This document shows positions 7,813 through 17,060 of a stretch of DNA of 64,000 nt, in pieces. The stretch is from Phormidium tenue FACHB-886. GTDB taxonomy: Bacteria; Cyanobacteriota; Cyanobacteriia; Elainellales; Elainellaceae. The position numbers and the translations under genes were made by a program. Each line of letters opens with the position of its first letter. Within the stretch, counting starts at the first letter, position 1. The stretch covers positions 24,001 to 88,000 of the forward strand of contig NZ_JACXWX010000010.1 in the NCBI RefSeq assembly GCF_014764505.1, given 5' to 3'. The notes beneath the pieces are model-generated. The model did no database searches. It saw only the letters and a list, made by a program, of their open reading frames with translations, and had not been told where the DNA came from.

Positions 7813-8962
7813 CTTTGCACTCCATCCCCAGCAGAGGCAAAGTCACCGTTACCGTTGTCCCCATCCCCTCTTGGCTATCGAACTGAATCTGTCCCTGATA
7901 AACCTCTACACAACGTTTGACGATCGCCAACCCCAAACCTGTCCCCCGGATTTCCCCTACATTGCTGCCCCGGTAGAACGCATCAAACAAATACGGCTGA
8001 CTCGCAAGCGGGATGCCAATGCCGCGATCGCAGATCTGAAACTGCACAGCGTCCTGATAGTTTCTTGGACTGGTCACTCGTAGCTCAACCAGCTCCCCGG
8101 CAGGAGAATACTTGATTGCATTCGTCAGCAGATTAATCAAAATTTGGCGCAACAGCGTTTGATCCACTTCAACCACCGTACACTCTGCCGCGTAGCTAAA
8201 CTGAATTTCGCAGGGTCGATCGACTTCCGTTTGCAGCAGCTCCACCACCTCCTGACAGAACTGCTGCAATGCCGTTGGCTGTCGCTGCAGTTGGCTGGTT
8301 TCAACACTGCCCAGCCGCAACACTTCATCCAGCAGATTCAAGAGATGGTCGATCGCCGTATCAATTTTATTGAAATAGCGTGCTTGAGTATCTGGCGGGT
8401 GTGGACTCATGCGCAGCAGCTCGGTGAAACCGCGAATGCTGGTCAGCGGCGTGCGAAAGTCATGGGAGATCATCGCCACAAATTCAGACCTGAGGCGATT
8501 CAGCTCCTGCTCCTGCTCTAGCGCTCTGAGTGCTTCGCCTTTGGCTCGCTCCAGTTCTAACTGCGCTCGTCGCAGCACAAGCTGATTTTCTACGCGCGCC
8601 AGCACTTCTTCCACCTGAAACGGCTTCGTAATGTAATCTGCTCCGCCTACCTGAAATGCTTTAACCTTATCGCTTGTCTCGCCCAACGCACTCAAGAAAA
8701 TAATCGGAATCGTCTTAGTCTTCTCATTCAACTTCAGCTGAGTGCAAACCTCATAGCCGTCCATTATCGGCATGTTAATATCCAACAGCACTAGATCAGG
8801 ATGAATTCGCTCTACTGCTCTCAGCGCCATTAAGCCACTAATTGCGCTCCGGACCCCATACCCGTGCTGGTGCAGCATGCTAGACAGCAGCCGTAGATTG
8901 CTGGGCGTGTCGTCCACAATTAGAATATTGCCTTTAGCTGACGGCTCCTCACTCATTAGCAT
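7799..8962 (-). CDS. Hybrid receiver-histidine kinase (REC-HisKA-HATPase)
   Basis: This is a cytoplasmic two-component sensor with no membrane segment. Residues 12-128 are a receiver domain with acidic Asp17/Asp18, phospho-acceptor Asp61 (LLDINMP) and Lys113. A coiled coil (about 130-160) leads to the HisKA H-box with His167 in MISHDFRTPL. The HATPase domain follows with N, G1 (DRGIGIP) and G2 (GTGLGLAIVKR) boxes. The architecture is the cyanobacterial type in which an N-terminal receiver controls the kinase. It sits 14 bases downstream of the HisKA-EAL gene and overlaps the nucleotidyltransferase gene, forming one three-gene transcription unit. Confidence 0.92.
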   Translation of the reverse strand: MLMSEEPSAKGNILIVDDTPSNLRLLSSMLHQHGYGVRSAISGLMALRAVERIHPDLVLLDINMPIMDGYEVCTQLKLNEKTKTIPIIFLSALGETSDKVKAFQVGGADYITKPFQVEEVLARVENQLVLRRAQLELERAKGEALRALEQEQELNRLRSEFVAMISHDFRTPLTSIRGFTELLRMSPHPPDTQARYFNKIDTAIDHLLNLLDEVLRLGSVETSQLQRQPTALQQFCQEVVELLQTEVDRPCEIQFSYAAECTVVEVDQTLLRQILINLLTNAIKYSPAGELVELRVTSPRNYQDAVQFQICDRGIGIPLASQPYLFDAFYRGSNVGEIRGTGLGLAIVKRCVEVYQGQIQFDSQEGMGTTVTVTLPLLGMECKDGAD

Positions 8963-8976
8963 TAACAGGTCTAGCG

Positions 8977-10059
8977 TTAACAGGTCTGAAACAGCACTTC
9001 TACTTCCTTCGCAGGCAGCGGCTTCGCAAAGAAATAACCCTGCCCCCGCTGACAGCCCAACGCCTGCAATTTTTCAACCTGTTCCTGCGTCTCCACCCCT
9101 TCGGCAATGACATCTGCGCCTAGATTTTGGGCTAAGTTAGCGATCGCCCGCACCAAGAACTCGCCCCGTTCCGAACAAAGCTGCTTCACAAAGGATCGAT
9201 CGATCTTCAACACATCCAACGGCAGCTCCAGCAGCCGGCTCAGCGACGAATATCCCGTACCAAAATCATCGATATAGAGCTGAACGCCCAACGCCCGAAT
9301 TTCACCCAGCACCAGCTCCGCTGCTTCTGCATTTTCCATAATGGCGCTTTCCGTAATTTCCAGCTTCAGATTTTTTGCAGGCAGCTTTGTTGTCTGGAGC
9401 ACTGTATCGATCTGGCTGACCAAAGTTGGCGCAGCGAGCTGCCTGCTCGACAAATTCACGCTCACCGATAGCCCTTCAACCTGCTCGGCAAAATGCAATT
9501 GCCACTGCCGGAACTGACGACAAGCTTCTTGCAGCACCCAAGCCCCTAGCTCAATGATTAATCCATTTGCCTCTGCAAGCGGGATAAAACGGTCGGGCGC
9601 AACCATGCCTTGACTTGGGTGCTGCCAGCGTACTAGCGCCTCAAACCCAGTAATTTTCCCAGTCACTAGAGATACGAGCGGCTGATAGTGCAAGCAGAGC
9701 TCTTGTCGCGGCACTGCGTGATGCAAATCGGTTTCTAACCGCAAGATCGCCAGTTCTTCCGCTGAGATTAGACTAGATGGAGCAACCCGATTGTGTTCCA
9801 GCGCTGCCGTTAGCCGCATCAGCCGATCAACATTGCTTTGGGCGATTGTCAGCATCCGCTGTCCTTGTCCATTCAAAAGCCCCAGCTTGCCGCTGTTGAG
9901 CAACTCTAATGCCGCCTGAATTGCAGTTAACGGAGTCCGAAGCTCATGGCTAATGTCTAGCGGTAGCGCAGAAACAGGCTGATTTGAAACAGGCTGGTTT
10001 GGAACGGGTTGACTGCGGGGAGTAGCAATATTGTAGTCATCCCAATTGCGGAGGGTCAT
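8977..10059 (-). CDS. HisKA-like / EAL domain protein (cyclic-di-GMP phosphodiesterase)
   Basis: The 360-residue protein starts with a short linker containing three 5-residue repeats (QPVSN type). A HisKA-like helix pair follows (about 33-90) with a complete H-box, His38 in LDISHELRTPL, but there is no HATPase and no GGDEF domain. Residues 120-358 form an EAL phosphodiesterase with all the catalytic signatures I can check: the EAL triad at 140-142, NLSSRQ, EITESAIM, DDFGTGYSS, LKIDRSF, AEGVET and QGYFFAKP. It should therefore hydrolyse c-di-GMP, possibly controlled by phosphorylation or docking of His38. The histidine-kinase gene follows after 14 bases and its product is the obvious partner. 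Confidence 0.9.
   Translation of the reverse strand: MTLRNWDDYNIATPRSQPVPNQPVSNQPVSALPLDISHELRTPLTAIQAALELLNSGKLGLLNGQGQRMLTIAQSNVDRLMRLTAALEHNRVAPSSLISAEELAILRLETDLHHAVPRQELCLHYQPLVSLVTGKITGFEALVRWQHPSQGMVAPDRFIPLAEANGLIIELGAWVLQEACRQFRQWQLHFAEQVEGLSVSVNLSSRQLAAPTLVSQIDTVLQTTKLPAKNLKLEITESAIMENAEAAELVLGEIRALGVQLYIDDFGTGYSSLSRLLELPLDVLKIDRSFVKQLCSERGEFLVRAIANLAQNLGADVIAEGVETQEQVEKLQALGCQRGQGYFFAKPLPAKEVEVLFQTC
9971..10015. repeat. In-frame 15-bp tandem repeat (3 copies) inside the HisKA-EAL gene
   Basis: Units at 9971-9985, 9986-10000 and 10001-10015 are near-identical (GAAACAGGCTGATTT type, the third more diverged). They encode the repeated QPVSN-like residues of the N-terminal linker. The period is a multiple of three, so the frame is kept. 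Confidence 0.8.
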
Positions 10060-10656
10060 GGCAGAGTGGTAATACAGACGGCTGAACGGGGCAACAGGAA
10101 AACAAACTTAAAGACTACCTCTAAACTATATTCCGCTTCTTACGGCAATTTCCAATTGAATGCATCTTTCTAGAAACCATGCTATGCATAGTTTGTGAGA
10201 AATAACCAGGACTTGACCAAGCACAAAGTACTACAAATTTCTTGTTGTTTTAGGTGATTATTAGCATCGTAATGTAACTATTAAATTCGTACAGGCAGGC
10301 TTCTAGATAGTTTCTTTGGCATGGTAATCCAAGCATCAATTTTTATATGTGAGGCGCAGAACAAACCATCTTCTTAAAACGCTATAATTCCCAACCTGTG
10401 CTAAGGCTATCGTCATACTTACCTTAGTTTGCGGCTATACCTACTTTCCTTGGTTGGACTATAGATCGCCTTGATCAGCAAGGGGCTTAAACCCCTTACT
10501 TTAGGGTTGATAGAGTTGAGAATTAGTATTACTAAAGCTCTTAGAGATCGTAAGAACTTACGGATGAGAATTTACACAAGTCCTTACGCAATATAATGCA
10601 AAGCGCTGAGGAAATATAAAAGCCAGTCTTCAGGTTGCCCTTTCACTTTAGCTCTG
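10060..10656. other. 597-bp gene-free spacer with one small hairpin
   Basis: No convincing open frame is present. The only structure I see is a perfect 6-bp stem (AAGGGG 10480-10485 / CCCCTT 10492-10497) with a 6-base loop. The half nearer 10060 should hold the promoter of the HisKA-EAL operon. The rest lies downstream of the single-receiver gene. The stretch is A+T-richer than its neighbours. Confidence 0.5.
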
Positions 10657-11049
10657 TTAGCCCAAGATCTCCAAAACTTGGGCAGCTAGCTTTGCAGGTT
10701 TAAACGGTTTAGCAATCATTGCAGCAACGCCCAGCTCGGCAAAACGCCGCTGATCGACTGGTTGCACCTTAGCAGTTAGTAGAATAACCGGAATATGCTG
10801 CGTTGCGCTGTTCTCTTGCAAACGCTGAAACACCGTTAAACCATCCATCTCTGGCAGCATCACATCCAGCAAAATTGCATCAGGCTGTTCAGCTTCGGCT
10901 TTGAGCAGTCCTTCTTGGCTAGAACTTGCAACCAGCACTTCTAAACCCGCCATCAGTTCTAGACTCACTTGGGCAACTTCTCGAATATCTTCTTCATCGT
11001 CAATTACTAGAACTCGCTTTGTAGTCACATCCCCTTCCCTCAACTCCAA
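10657..11049 (-). CDS. Single-domain response regulator (CheY-like)
   Basis: The 130-residue protein is a lone receiver domain. The acidic pocket is at Asp17/Asp18/Glu19, the phospho-acceptor is Asp62 in LLDVMLPEMDG, the conserved Thr is in LLTAK and the Lys is at 114 in AKPFKPAKL. No output domain follows, so it probably acts by protein contact or as a relay partner of a kinase. The REC-histidine kinase operon lies about 600 bases further downstream on the same strand. The first eight residues may be a leader, and an internal start is possible. Confidence 0.9.
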   Translation of the reverse strand: MELREGDVTTKRVLVIDDEEDIREVAQVSLELMAGLEVLVASSSQEGLLKAEAEQPDAILLDVMLPEMDGLTVFQRLQENSATQHIPVILLTAKVQPVDQRRFAELGVAAMIAKPFKPAKLAAQVLEILG

Positions 11050-11699
11050 CCTATTCGGGGGCGTGTTTCAATGCATTGTTGACGTTTTAGTAAAGAGTTC
11101 CTTGTTAGCGTTAAACATCAACCCGTCTAGAACTTGCCACCCATTCAACGATCGCCCTGCTCTTTGCCCTATACGCTCCAAAAACGTGCTCTCAGCTTAG
11201 CCGCAATCCGCCCTACAGAATGAGAGACTCAAATCTCACCAATCTCATCCAGTGGGTTCTGGTGGCACTTCGCACTGTTGATCCATGAATGCAAAGGCGC
11301 AAGATGAGGGCGCAAAATAAGTCAGTATGCCATTCTGAATTGGCAAATCCTGATTATTGTAGAGGTCAACCCCCATTCTGTCCCACAGCAAGGATGCGTA
11401 GATAGGGGTGATGCCCTGCTACTTGCGATCGAACTTCATATCCGTATTTCTCACGACATAGCCCAGTAAATATAGCTCAGTAAGAGAGGGCTAAATTCTT
11501 CTGTAGCACAGACATCTCTGTAAAACTGACAAGGGTTGTGGAGGATGAGTCTTGCCCACCCTCCCAGCATTTGCTATAGCGCTTTGTGCTCAAATTAGAA
11601 TCTTTTTTTGTGTAAAAACTTTGCTACGTGCGGTTTTACACAAAAGCTTGTTCTGATATATGCGCGTAGTGCTACAAGAATCAGGAAGTACTCTACTGC
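11050..11699. other. 650-bp spacer with an AT-rich inverted repeat
   Basis: No coding frame I can support is present. A perfect 12-bp inverted repeat sits near the 3' end and is listed separately. The stretch nearest 11050 should contain the promoter of the receiver gene. The rest shows no RNA gene signature that I recognise. Confidence 0.5.
11606..11645. repeat. Perfect 12-bp inverted repeat, possible terminator of the SIMPL gene
   Basis: TTTTGTGTAAAA (11606-11617) and TTTTACACAAAA (11634-11645) flank a 16-base loop. It starts 54 bases downstream of the SIMPL-gene stop codon. There is no T-run after the stem on the minus strand, so it is not a standard intrinsic terminator. Confidence 0.6.
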
Positions 11700-12569
11700 C
11701 TATCGTTCAATTGGATAAGTTACATACAAATCGCGCTGAAGCGTTACTTCCGCAGGCAGCGAGGGATCGTAGTAAGAAGGGGTGGTATAGCCTGCAGCAG
11801 CAGCAGCGGGGATGTCTTCGAGATCGCAGGGTGAAACTGCATAAGGGTTGAAAGGAAGTCCAAATGCGCCAGCAGACTCTGCTACAGAGGGAACTTCCAT
11901 CAATTCCACATTCATTGCAGTTGCCAGCACTTGTGCCCGCTCGCGTGCATCCGCCACCGCTGCCACATACGCCTCTTGCGCTAGTCCGTCACAGCTTGCA
12001 GCTGTGTAGGAAACATAGCGATCTTGGAGATACAGCTCATCGCGATTGCTCACCGCCCCCTCCACAGCCGTCATAATCCGCTCCACCTGCTGTGTCGTCG
12101 GCTGTGTCAGGTCAAACTGGAGTACCGCACTACCTTCGCCATAGTACGAGAACGGATCGCTGCTGTTGTAGCTCGGTTGACTAGAGCCAATTCTTACCTT
12201 GATTGCATCCGCAGGCACACCTGCCGCTGCGATCGCATCTAAAACAGGTTTCAGCGTTGCTTGGGCAAGCGGCTGGGGTGGGGGTGGGGGGGCATCAGGA
12301 TTTTCTGAATAGGCATAGGGATTGTAGTTAACTACCACAATTGCCACCTCTGCTTTATCTGCCGCTCGCTTTACCTGCCCATGCCCGACCACCATCAAAA
12401 CTTGCTGGTCAGGCGTTGCAGGGGGATAAAACAGCTGCGCTACTTCTAGGGCGGCTGGTTCAGTCGAGCTAGAAGACAAGCCAGAAGACGTGAGGGCAGC
12501 TTGAGCCAAACCTGCGGGCAGCGTAGCAGCGATCGCCAACCCCAAACTCAAAAACCGCAATTTAACCAT
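11700..12569 (-). CDS. Exported SIMPL-domain (DUF541) protein
   Basis: The chosen ATG (12567-12569) has a ribosome binding site (AGAAAGGAAC) and opens a clear signal peptide, MVKLRFLSLGLAIAATLPAG, with an AQA-type cleavage site. Longer starts upstream would bury this signal. The mature part has the SIMPL start (VMVVGHGQVKRAADKAEV), a Pro-rich loop, and the C-terminal conserved SYTAASCDGLAQEAYVAAVADARERAQ region. SIMPL proteins are periplasmic or outer-membrane-associated, and some are linked to oxidative-stress tolerance; the molecular role is unknown. The gene stands alone, divergent from tldD. Confidence 0.85.
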   Translation of the reverse strand: MVKLRFLSLGLAIAATLPAGLAQAALTSSGLSSSSTEPAALEVAQLFYPPATPDQQVLMVVGHGQVKRAADKAEVAIVVVNYNPYAYSENPDAPPPPPQPLAQATLKPVLDAIAAAGVPADAIKVRIGSSQPSYNSSDPFSYYGEGSAVLQFDLTQPTTQQVERIMTAVEGAVSNRDELYLQDRYVSYTAASCDGLAQEAYVAAVADARERAQVLATAMNVELMEVPSVAESAGAFGLPFNPYAVSPCDLEDIPAAAAAGYTTPSYYDPSLPAEVTLQRDLYVTYPIER

Positions 12570-12880
12570 AGTAAAACTGTTCCTTTCTGCAAATCGAACT
12601 GTTGACAGCGTGAAACCTCGTAAGCAAAGAACAGCCGAATTAACCTGCTGTCCCTGCAATGTAATTATCTACACAGATGATTTATCCATTTCCGTGCTCT
12701 CTCCCGAAGAAGGTGAGATTTCAAGCTCTGCGCCTTAGTAATCCCCAGTAATCCCCGACTGTTCCCGAATTGCTGCAGAATAGAAGCTAACCCCTCCTTC
12801 GGTCAGGACGAACAACTGCCCCTCAGTCCCCTGCTCCGTCTAGCAAACTTCGTTCCCATCCACCTCTTTACATCTCTCCT
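12570..12880. other. Divergent promoter region between the SIMPL gene and tldD
   Basis: These 311 bases separate two divergent genes and must carry both promoters. I could not pick out a convincing -35/-10 pair or operator, and see no other feature. Confidence 0.5.
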
Positions 12881-14281
12881 ATGCCCACCGTCGCTGATGC
12901 CAAAAACCAGCTCTCTGACCTGATTCAGCGCTACCGCTCGCAGGTCGATTACCTTGCTATTCGCCTAGAAGAAGCAGAAGGCACTAACATTTTGCTGCGC
13001 GGCAACAAGGTTGAAACCCTTAGTGAAGATATTTCGATCGGCGGGCAAGTTCGTGCCTGCTACAAAGGGGGCTGGGGCTTTGCCAGCTTCAATCGGCTGT
13101 CTGTGTTAGTCGAACGGATTGAAGAGGCGATCGCCGCTGCCCGACTCGTTGGCGATGAAGAAACCCTGCTGGCACCGATCGAGCCGATCCAAGATAGCCG
13201 CCATTTGCGCCTGACGGGAACCGATCCACGCCACATTTCGCTTGCCCAGAAGAAAGCGCTTTGCAGCCACTATGCCGAGCTGTTGCGGAGCGTCGATAGC
13301 CGCATTGCTACAACTTCTGTGCGCTACGGCGACAGCGCTCAGCAAATTATTCTGGCAACCTCCGATGGCACCCTGATTGAGCAATCTTGGGTTGACATCG
13401 AAATGCGATTTGCCGCCACCGCCCGCAACGGCGAGACGGTTCAAACGGGGCGAGAAACGACCGGATCGCGCAAAGCCTATGAGGATTTAGTCAATTTAGA
13501 CACCCAGGTGCAAAGCGCTGCCCAAAGAGCAGTCGATGCGTTGGCGCTGCCCCCCGTGAAGGGCAACACCTACACCGTTGTTATTGACCCGATCTTGACA
13601 GGGCTATTTGTCCATGAGGCATTTGGGCATCTCTCAGAAGCCGACATGACCTACGAAAACCCGGATTTGCTAGAAGTAATGACGCTGGGACGGCGGTTTG
13701 GCACAGCCGATCTGCAAATTTTTGACGGAGCCGCCCCCGAAGGACATCGCGGCAGCTACTACTACGACGATGAAGGCGTTCCGGCAACCACCACCCAGCT
13801 CATCAAAGACGGTGTTCTGGTGGGGCGGCTGCACTCGCGCGAAACCGCAGGCAAGCTCGATGAAGCCCCGACTGGCAACGCCCGCTGCCTCAGCTACCAC
13901 TACCCGCCGATCGTCCGCATGACCAACACCTGGATCGAACGCGGCAGCACTCCCGTCGTCGATCTGTTTAGCGGCATCAAAGAAGGCGTTTATGCCCGCA
14001 ACTGGCTGAACGGCATGACAAACGGCGAAATGTTTACCTTTGCGGCAGGCGAAGCCTGGATGATTCGCGATGGCAAAATTGCCGAACCTGTGCGCGATGT
14101 TAATCTCTCTGGCAATGTCTTTTCGACGCTGGCAGACATCGAAGCGATCGGCGATGACTTTCTGTGGGACGAATCGGGTGGCTGCGGCAAAGGCGGACAA
14201 AGTGGGTTGCCCGTTGGCTGTGCCGGCCCCAGCCTGCGCATTCGCAATGTGGTTGTAGGTGGCGAGGCGATCGAAGACTAG
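12881..14281 (+). CDS. tldD: TldD family metallopeptidase
   Basis: This 466-residue protein matches TldD, one half of the TldD/TldE zinc protease that degrades unfolded peptides and matures some modified peptides. The zinc motif HEAFGH lies at 245-250, followed by LSEADMTYENPDLL. Also visible are GTADLQIFDGA, the AGEAWMIRDGKIAEPVRDVNLSGNVFST-like strand region, and a Gly-rich end (GGCGKGGQSGLPVGCAGP). It is full length. No tldE/pmbA partner lies in the window. The ATG has no obvious ribosome binding site, as is common in cyanobacteria. Confidence 0.95.
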   Translation: MPTVADAKNQLSDLIQRYRSQVDYLAIRLEEAEGTNILLRGNKVETLSEDISIGGQVRACYKGGWGFASFNRLSVLVERIEEAIAAARLVGDEETLLAPIEPIQDSRHLRLTGTDPRHISLAQKKALCSHYAELLRSVDSRIATTSVRYGDSAQQIILATSDGTLIEQSWVDIEMRFAATARNGETVQTGRETTGSRKAYEDLVNLDTQVQSAAQRAVDALALPPVKGNTYTVVIDPILTGLFVHEAFGHLSEADMTYENPDLLEVMTLGRRFGTADLQIFDGAAPEGHRGSYYYDDEGVPATTTQLIKDGVLVGRLHSRETAGKLDEAPTGNARCLSYHYPPIVRMTNTWIERGSTPVVDLFSGIKEGVYARNWLNGMTNGEMFTFAAGEAWMIRDGKIAEPVRDVNLSGNVFSTLADIEAIGDDFLWDESGGCGKGGQSGLPVGCAGPSLRIRNVVVGGEAIED

Positions 14282-14284
14282 CGT

Positions 14285-14321
14285 TTGGGGGGTAACTGGT
14301 GTAATGGGTTACCCTTCCCAA
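14285..14321. terminator. Hairpin between convergent tldD and ispH
   Basis: An inner stem GGGTAAC/GTTACCC (14290-14296 / 14308-14314) is extended by TTGGG/CCCAA. It lies just after the tldD stop and before the ispH stop, so it can serve both genes. There is no strong T-run. Confidence 0.55.
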
Positions 14322-14340
14322 GCAGATTGGATTCGCCAGC

Positions 14341-15552
14341 CTAACGCACCACGAGCGCGTCTGCCTTCAGCTCAAAAATTTTCTCGATCACTGTCGCCAC
14401 CACTTTGTCTGGCGTTGAGGCCCCCGATGTAATCCCAACGACAATTTGTCCGGCTGGTAGCCAGTTTTCTTGCACGGTTAGATCACCCTGCAAGGGTTTA
14501 TGCTCTACCTGGTTACCAGGTCCAATTCGATCGCCGCTGTCAATGTGGTAAGAGGGAATGCCCCGCTCGATGGCAATTTCCTGCAGATGGGTGGTGTTGG
14601 AAGAGTTGTAGCCGCCGATCACCACCATTAAATCTAGTGGTTCGTCCACCAGCGTGAACATGGCATCCTGCCGTTCCTGGGTAGCATCGCAGATGGTATT
14701 GAAGCTGAGGAAGCGTTCGTTTAGCTGTGTGGGTCCGTACTTCTTCAGCATCGTGTGTTCAAACAGCTTGCCGATTTGCTCCGTTTCGCCCTTCAGCATC
14801 GTCGTTTGGTTGGCAATTCCAATCCGCTCCAAATCGCGATCGGGGTCAAAGCCGGCGGAGCAGGCGCGACTGAATTTTGTCATGAATTCAGCCCGATCGC
14901 CGCCATTCAGAATGTAGTCGCACACATACTGGGCTTCTTTCAGATTTAAAACGATCAGATACGTCCCCGCAAATGAGCTAGTGGCGATCGTTTCTTCGTG
15001 ATTGTATTTACCGTGAATAATTGAAGTGTGGCTACCTTTTTTGTGCTTTTCTACCGTATTCCATACCTTAGAAACCCAGGGGCAAGTCGTATCGACGATC
15101 GTACAGTTTCGATTGTTCAAGAGCTGCATCTCTTGAATACTCGCGCCGAATGCAGGCAGAATTACGACATCGCCATTGCCCACTACCGTAAAATCTTTAA
15201 TACCAGCCTCCACAGGCACAAAATTTACCTGCATCTCCCGCAGGCGCTGGTTCACCGAAGGATTGTGAATAATCTCGTTAGTGATCCAAATCTGCTCAGT
15301 TGGGAAGTGCTGTCTGGTCTCGTATGCCATCGCCACTGCCCGTTCCACACCCCAGCAGAACCCAAACGCCTCAGCTAGCCGAATCGTCACGTCCCCCCGC
15401 TGCAGGGTATAGTGATTCTCCCGAATCTGTTGAATCAGGCTGCTCTGGTATTCCGACTGCATCTGCCCTGACACAGCTTCTTCGTGCCCAAAGCCCTTGC
15501 GGTGGTAGTTCGTAGAGCTATTGAGCGATCGCTTAAACGCTTTGGTATCCAT
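14341..15552 (-). CDS. ispH: 4-hydroxy-3-methylbut-2-enyl diphosphate reductase
   Basis: IspH (LytB) is the [4Fe-4S] enzyme that makes IPP and DMAPP in the last step of the MEP isoprenoid pathway. The three cluster cysteines are visible in [23 protein letters not shown] and [11 protein letters not shown]. The HNPSVN loop and [11 protein letters not shown] are also present. At 403 residues it has the long N-terminal extension of cyanobacterial and plant enzymes, so the upstream ATG ([13 protein letters not shown]) is preferred. Ferredoxin is the expected electron donor. Its products feed prenyl-using enzymes such as the UbiA protein encoded at 43948-44859. Confidence 0.96.
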   Translation of the reverse strand: MDTKAFKRSLNSSTNYHRKGFGHEEAVSGQMQSEYQSSLIQQIRENHYTLQRGDVTIRLAEAFGFCWGVERAVAMAYETRQHFPTEQIWITNEIIHNPSVNQRLREMQVNFVPVEAGIKDFTVVGNGDVVILPAFGASIQEMQLLNNRNCTIVDTTCPWVSKVWNTVEKHKKGSHTSIIHGKYNHEETIATSSFAGTYLIVLNLKEAQYVCDYILNGGDRAEFMTKFSRACSAGFDPDRDLERIGIANQTTMLKGETEQIGKLFEHTMLKKYGPTQLNERFLSFNTICDATQERQDAMFTLVDEPLDLMVVIGGYNSSNTTHLQEIAIERGIPSYHIDSGDRIGPGNQVEHKPLQGDLTVQENWLPAGQIVVGITSGASTPDKVVATVIEKIFELKADALVVR

Positions 15553-15669
15553 CCTGCTTGGTCAAATTACGCTAGTCCCAGATTACCAAGGAAAGGCAGA
15601 CGAAAGCGCGATAAACCCTGAAAACTTACCCTTAAGGGTAGAACAGGTAAGTCGATCGCCCACTGTCCC

Positions 15670-16689
15670 TCACTCCTCTGCTGCCTCGTCCCTCTTCTGC
15701 GCCTCCAATACCTCACGGGTGTATACCTGCAGCGCAGCACTCCAGACTTGATAGCCCTGAGCGCTGAGGTGTAAACCATCGCTGGTTAGCTCAGGGCGCA
15801 AATTGCCCTGAGAATCAGCGAACAGCGGGTAGAGATCGAGATAATAAACACCTTCCTGCTCAGCGATCGCCTCCAATTCCTCATTAAGCTCCTGAATGTG
15901 GCTTGTGGAAATTTCCTGAAGCCGATCGCGTCCTTCCCAGGTCGCTCGCGCTCCGGCATGAGGCAAAATGGATTGCAGCACAATCTGCGCTTCAGGGTGA
16001 GCCTCTTTGAGAGATTGCACAATTTCCTGCTGGTTTGCCAGGAGCGTCTCATCGCGGACATCCTTAATTAGATCGTTGATGCCCACCATTACAAAAATCG
16101 TCTCTGGCTCGGTCTGGTCAAACAAATCCAGCCGCCTTAACAATCCAGCGCTAGTTTCGCCAGAGATGCCTTGATTCAGCCAATTGAGCTGCTGCGGCAA
16201 GAGCGCCTGCGGAAACCAAAGGCTAATCGAATCCCCTGCCAAAATGTTGAGCTGGTCAGGTTTTTGAGTCGCAGCCACTTTCGCTTCTTGCGCCAATAGC
16301 GTCACCCACTGCTGGTAGGTCAACTGATGCCGTGCTCCCAACTCACTAGAAGAGCCTGCCCCCGCTGAAGCTGTTGCAACAGTAGTGTTCTCCGCTTTGG
16401 CAGTAGACGGACTCGCAGTAGATGGACTGGCTCCCCGCAGCAGCAGTAGCCCAACCGCGATCGCCAACGCACCATTGCTCACCAGCGACCACAGCACCCA
16501 ACGTGGCATTAGCCGCAGCTGCAGTATTACAGGCGAAAACGTGAAAAAGCGGACTGCCCCCTGCAGCAGCCGATCGCGATCGCGCCGAAAAGACCGATTC
16601 TCAATCCGTCCGCTGAGTTGCTCCATCGGCAGCCCTGTCACAGCCTTCGTTGTGTGTTCCCGCTTATTGCGTACTAGCCCAAAACCCAT
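15670..16689 (-). CDS. Membrane-anchored SGNH/GDSL hydrolase
   Basis: A basic N-terminal part is followed by one membrane segment (about 64-84) and an Ala/Ser/Thr-rich linker with a short repeat (SPSTA). The SGNH hydrolase domain starts near 146. All four blocks are present: Ser154 in LAGDSISLW, Gly in NQGISGET, Asn205 in VGINDL, and the Asp/His dyad in TSDGLHLSAQGY. It is likely an esterase or deacetylase acting outside the cytoplasmic membrane. A start at residue 61 (MPRWVLW) would give a shorter protein that begins at the membrane anchor. Confidence 0.85.
   Translation of the reverse strand: MGFGLVRNKREHTTKAVTGLPMEQLSGRIENRSFRRDRDRLLQGAVRFFTFSPVILQLRLMPRWVLWSLVSNGALAIAVGLLLLRGASPSTASPSTAKAENTTVATASAGAGSSSELGARHQLTYQQWVTLLAQEAKVAATQKPDQLNILAGDSISLWFPQALLPQQLNWLNQGISGETSAGLLRRLDLFDQTEPETIFVMVGINDLIKDVRDETLLANQQEIVQSLKEAHPEAQIVLQSILPHAGARATWEGRDRLQEISTSHIQELNEELEAIAEQEGVYYLDLYPLFADSQGNLRPELTSDGLHLSAQGYQVWSAALQVYTREVLEAQKRDEAAEE
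16400..16429. repeat. 15-bp tandem duplication inside the SGNH hydrolase gene
   Basis: Units 16400-16414 and 16415-16429 (GCAGTAGACGGACTC type) differ at two positions and encode the repeated SPSTA residues of the linker. Confidence 0.75.
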
Positions 16690-17060
16690 TGCCTCAAACC
16701 CATTTACTCACCAACAGTTTCACGGCGCTTTGCAACTGAGTAGAGTATCTTCTTTGAGAATCACTCAGAGCGCGGTTCTCAAAGTACAATTTTGCTCCTT
16801 TTGAGCGTAAAGCGCTGTGACTGCGCCAATCATAACTCGAACTTTTCGATCTGCGGCATCAAGTCCTCCATGCTTTTTATACCTTCTTGCAAGTCCTCCC
16901 TAGCTCCCCTTAAAAAGGCGTGCGCGCGTCGCTTGTGTTCCGGTTTAGCTGCATAGGCTTTTGCGCGCATCGCTATAGCCCCCAAGCCCAATTGAACGTA
17001 GAAAGCAAAAAAAGCCAGTGAACCTCACTGGCTTTTCTGACACTTTAGGCTAAAGCCTGA
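16690..17060. other. 371-bp spacer between the SGNH hydrolase gene and amt
   Basis: The end nearest 17060 contains the amt terminator (listed separately). The end nearest 16690 should hold the promoter of the SGNH hydrolase gene. No open frame or RNA gene could be supported. Confidence 0.5.
17007..17036 (-). terminator. Intrinsic terminator of the ammonium transporter gene
   Basis: A perfect stem AAAAGCCAGTGA/TCACTGGCTTTT (17010-17021 / 17025-17036) has a 3-base loop. On the minus strand it is followed by a run of Ts. It lies 24 bases after the amt stop codon. Confidence 0.9.
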
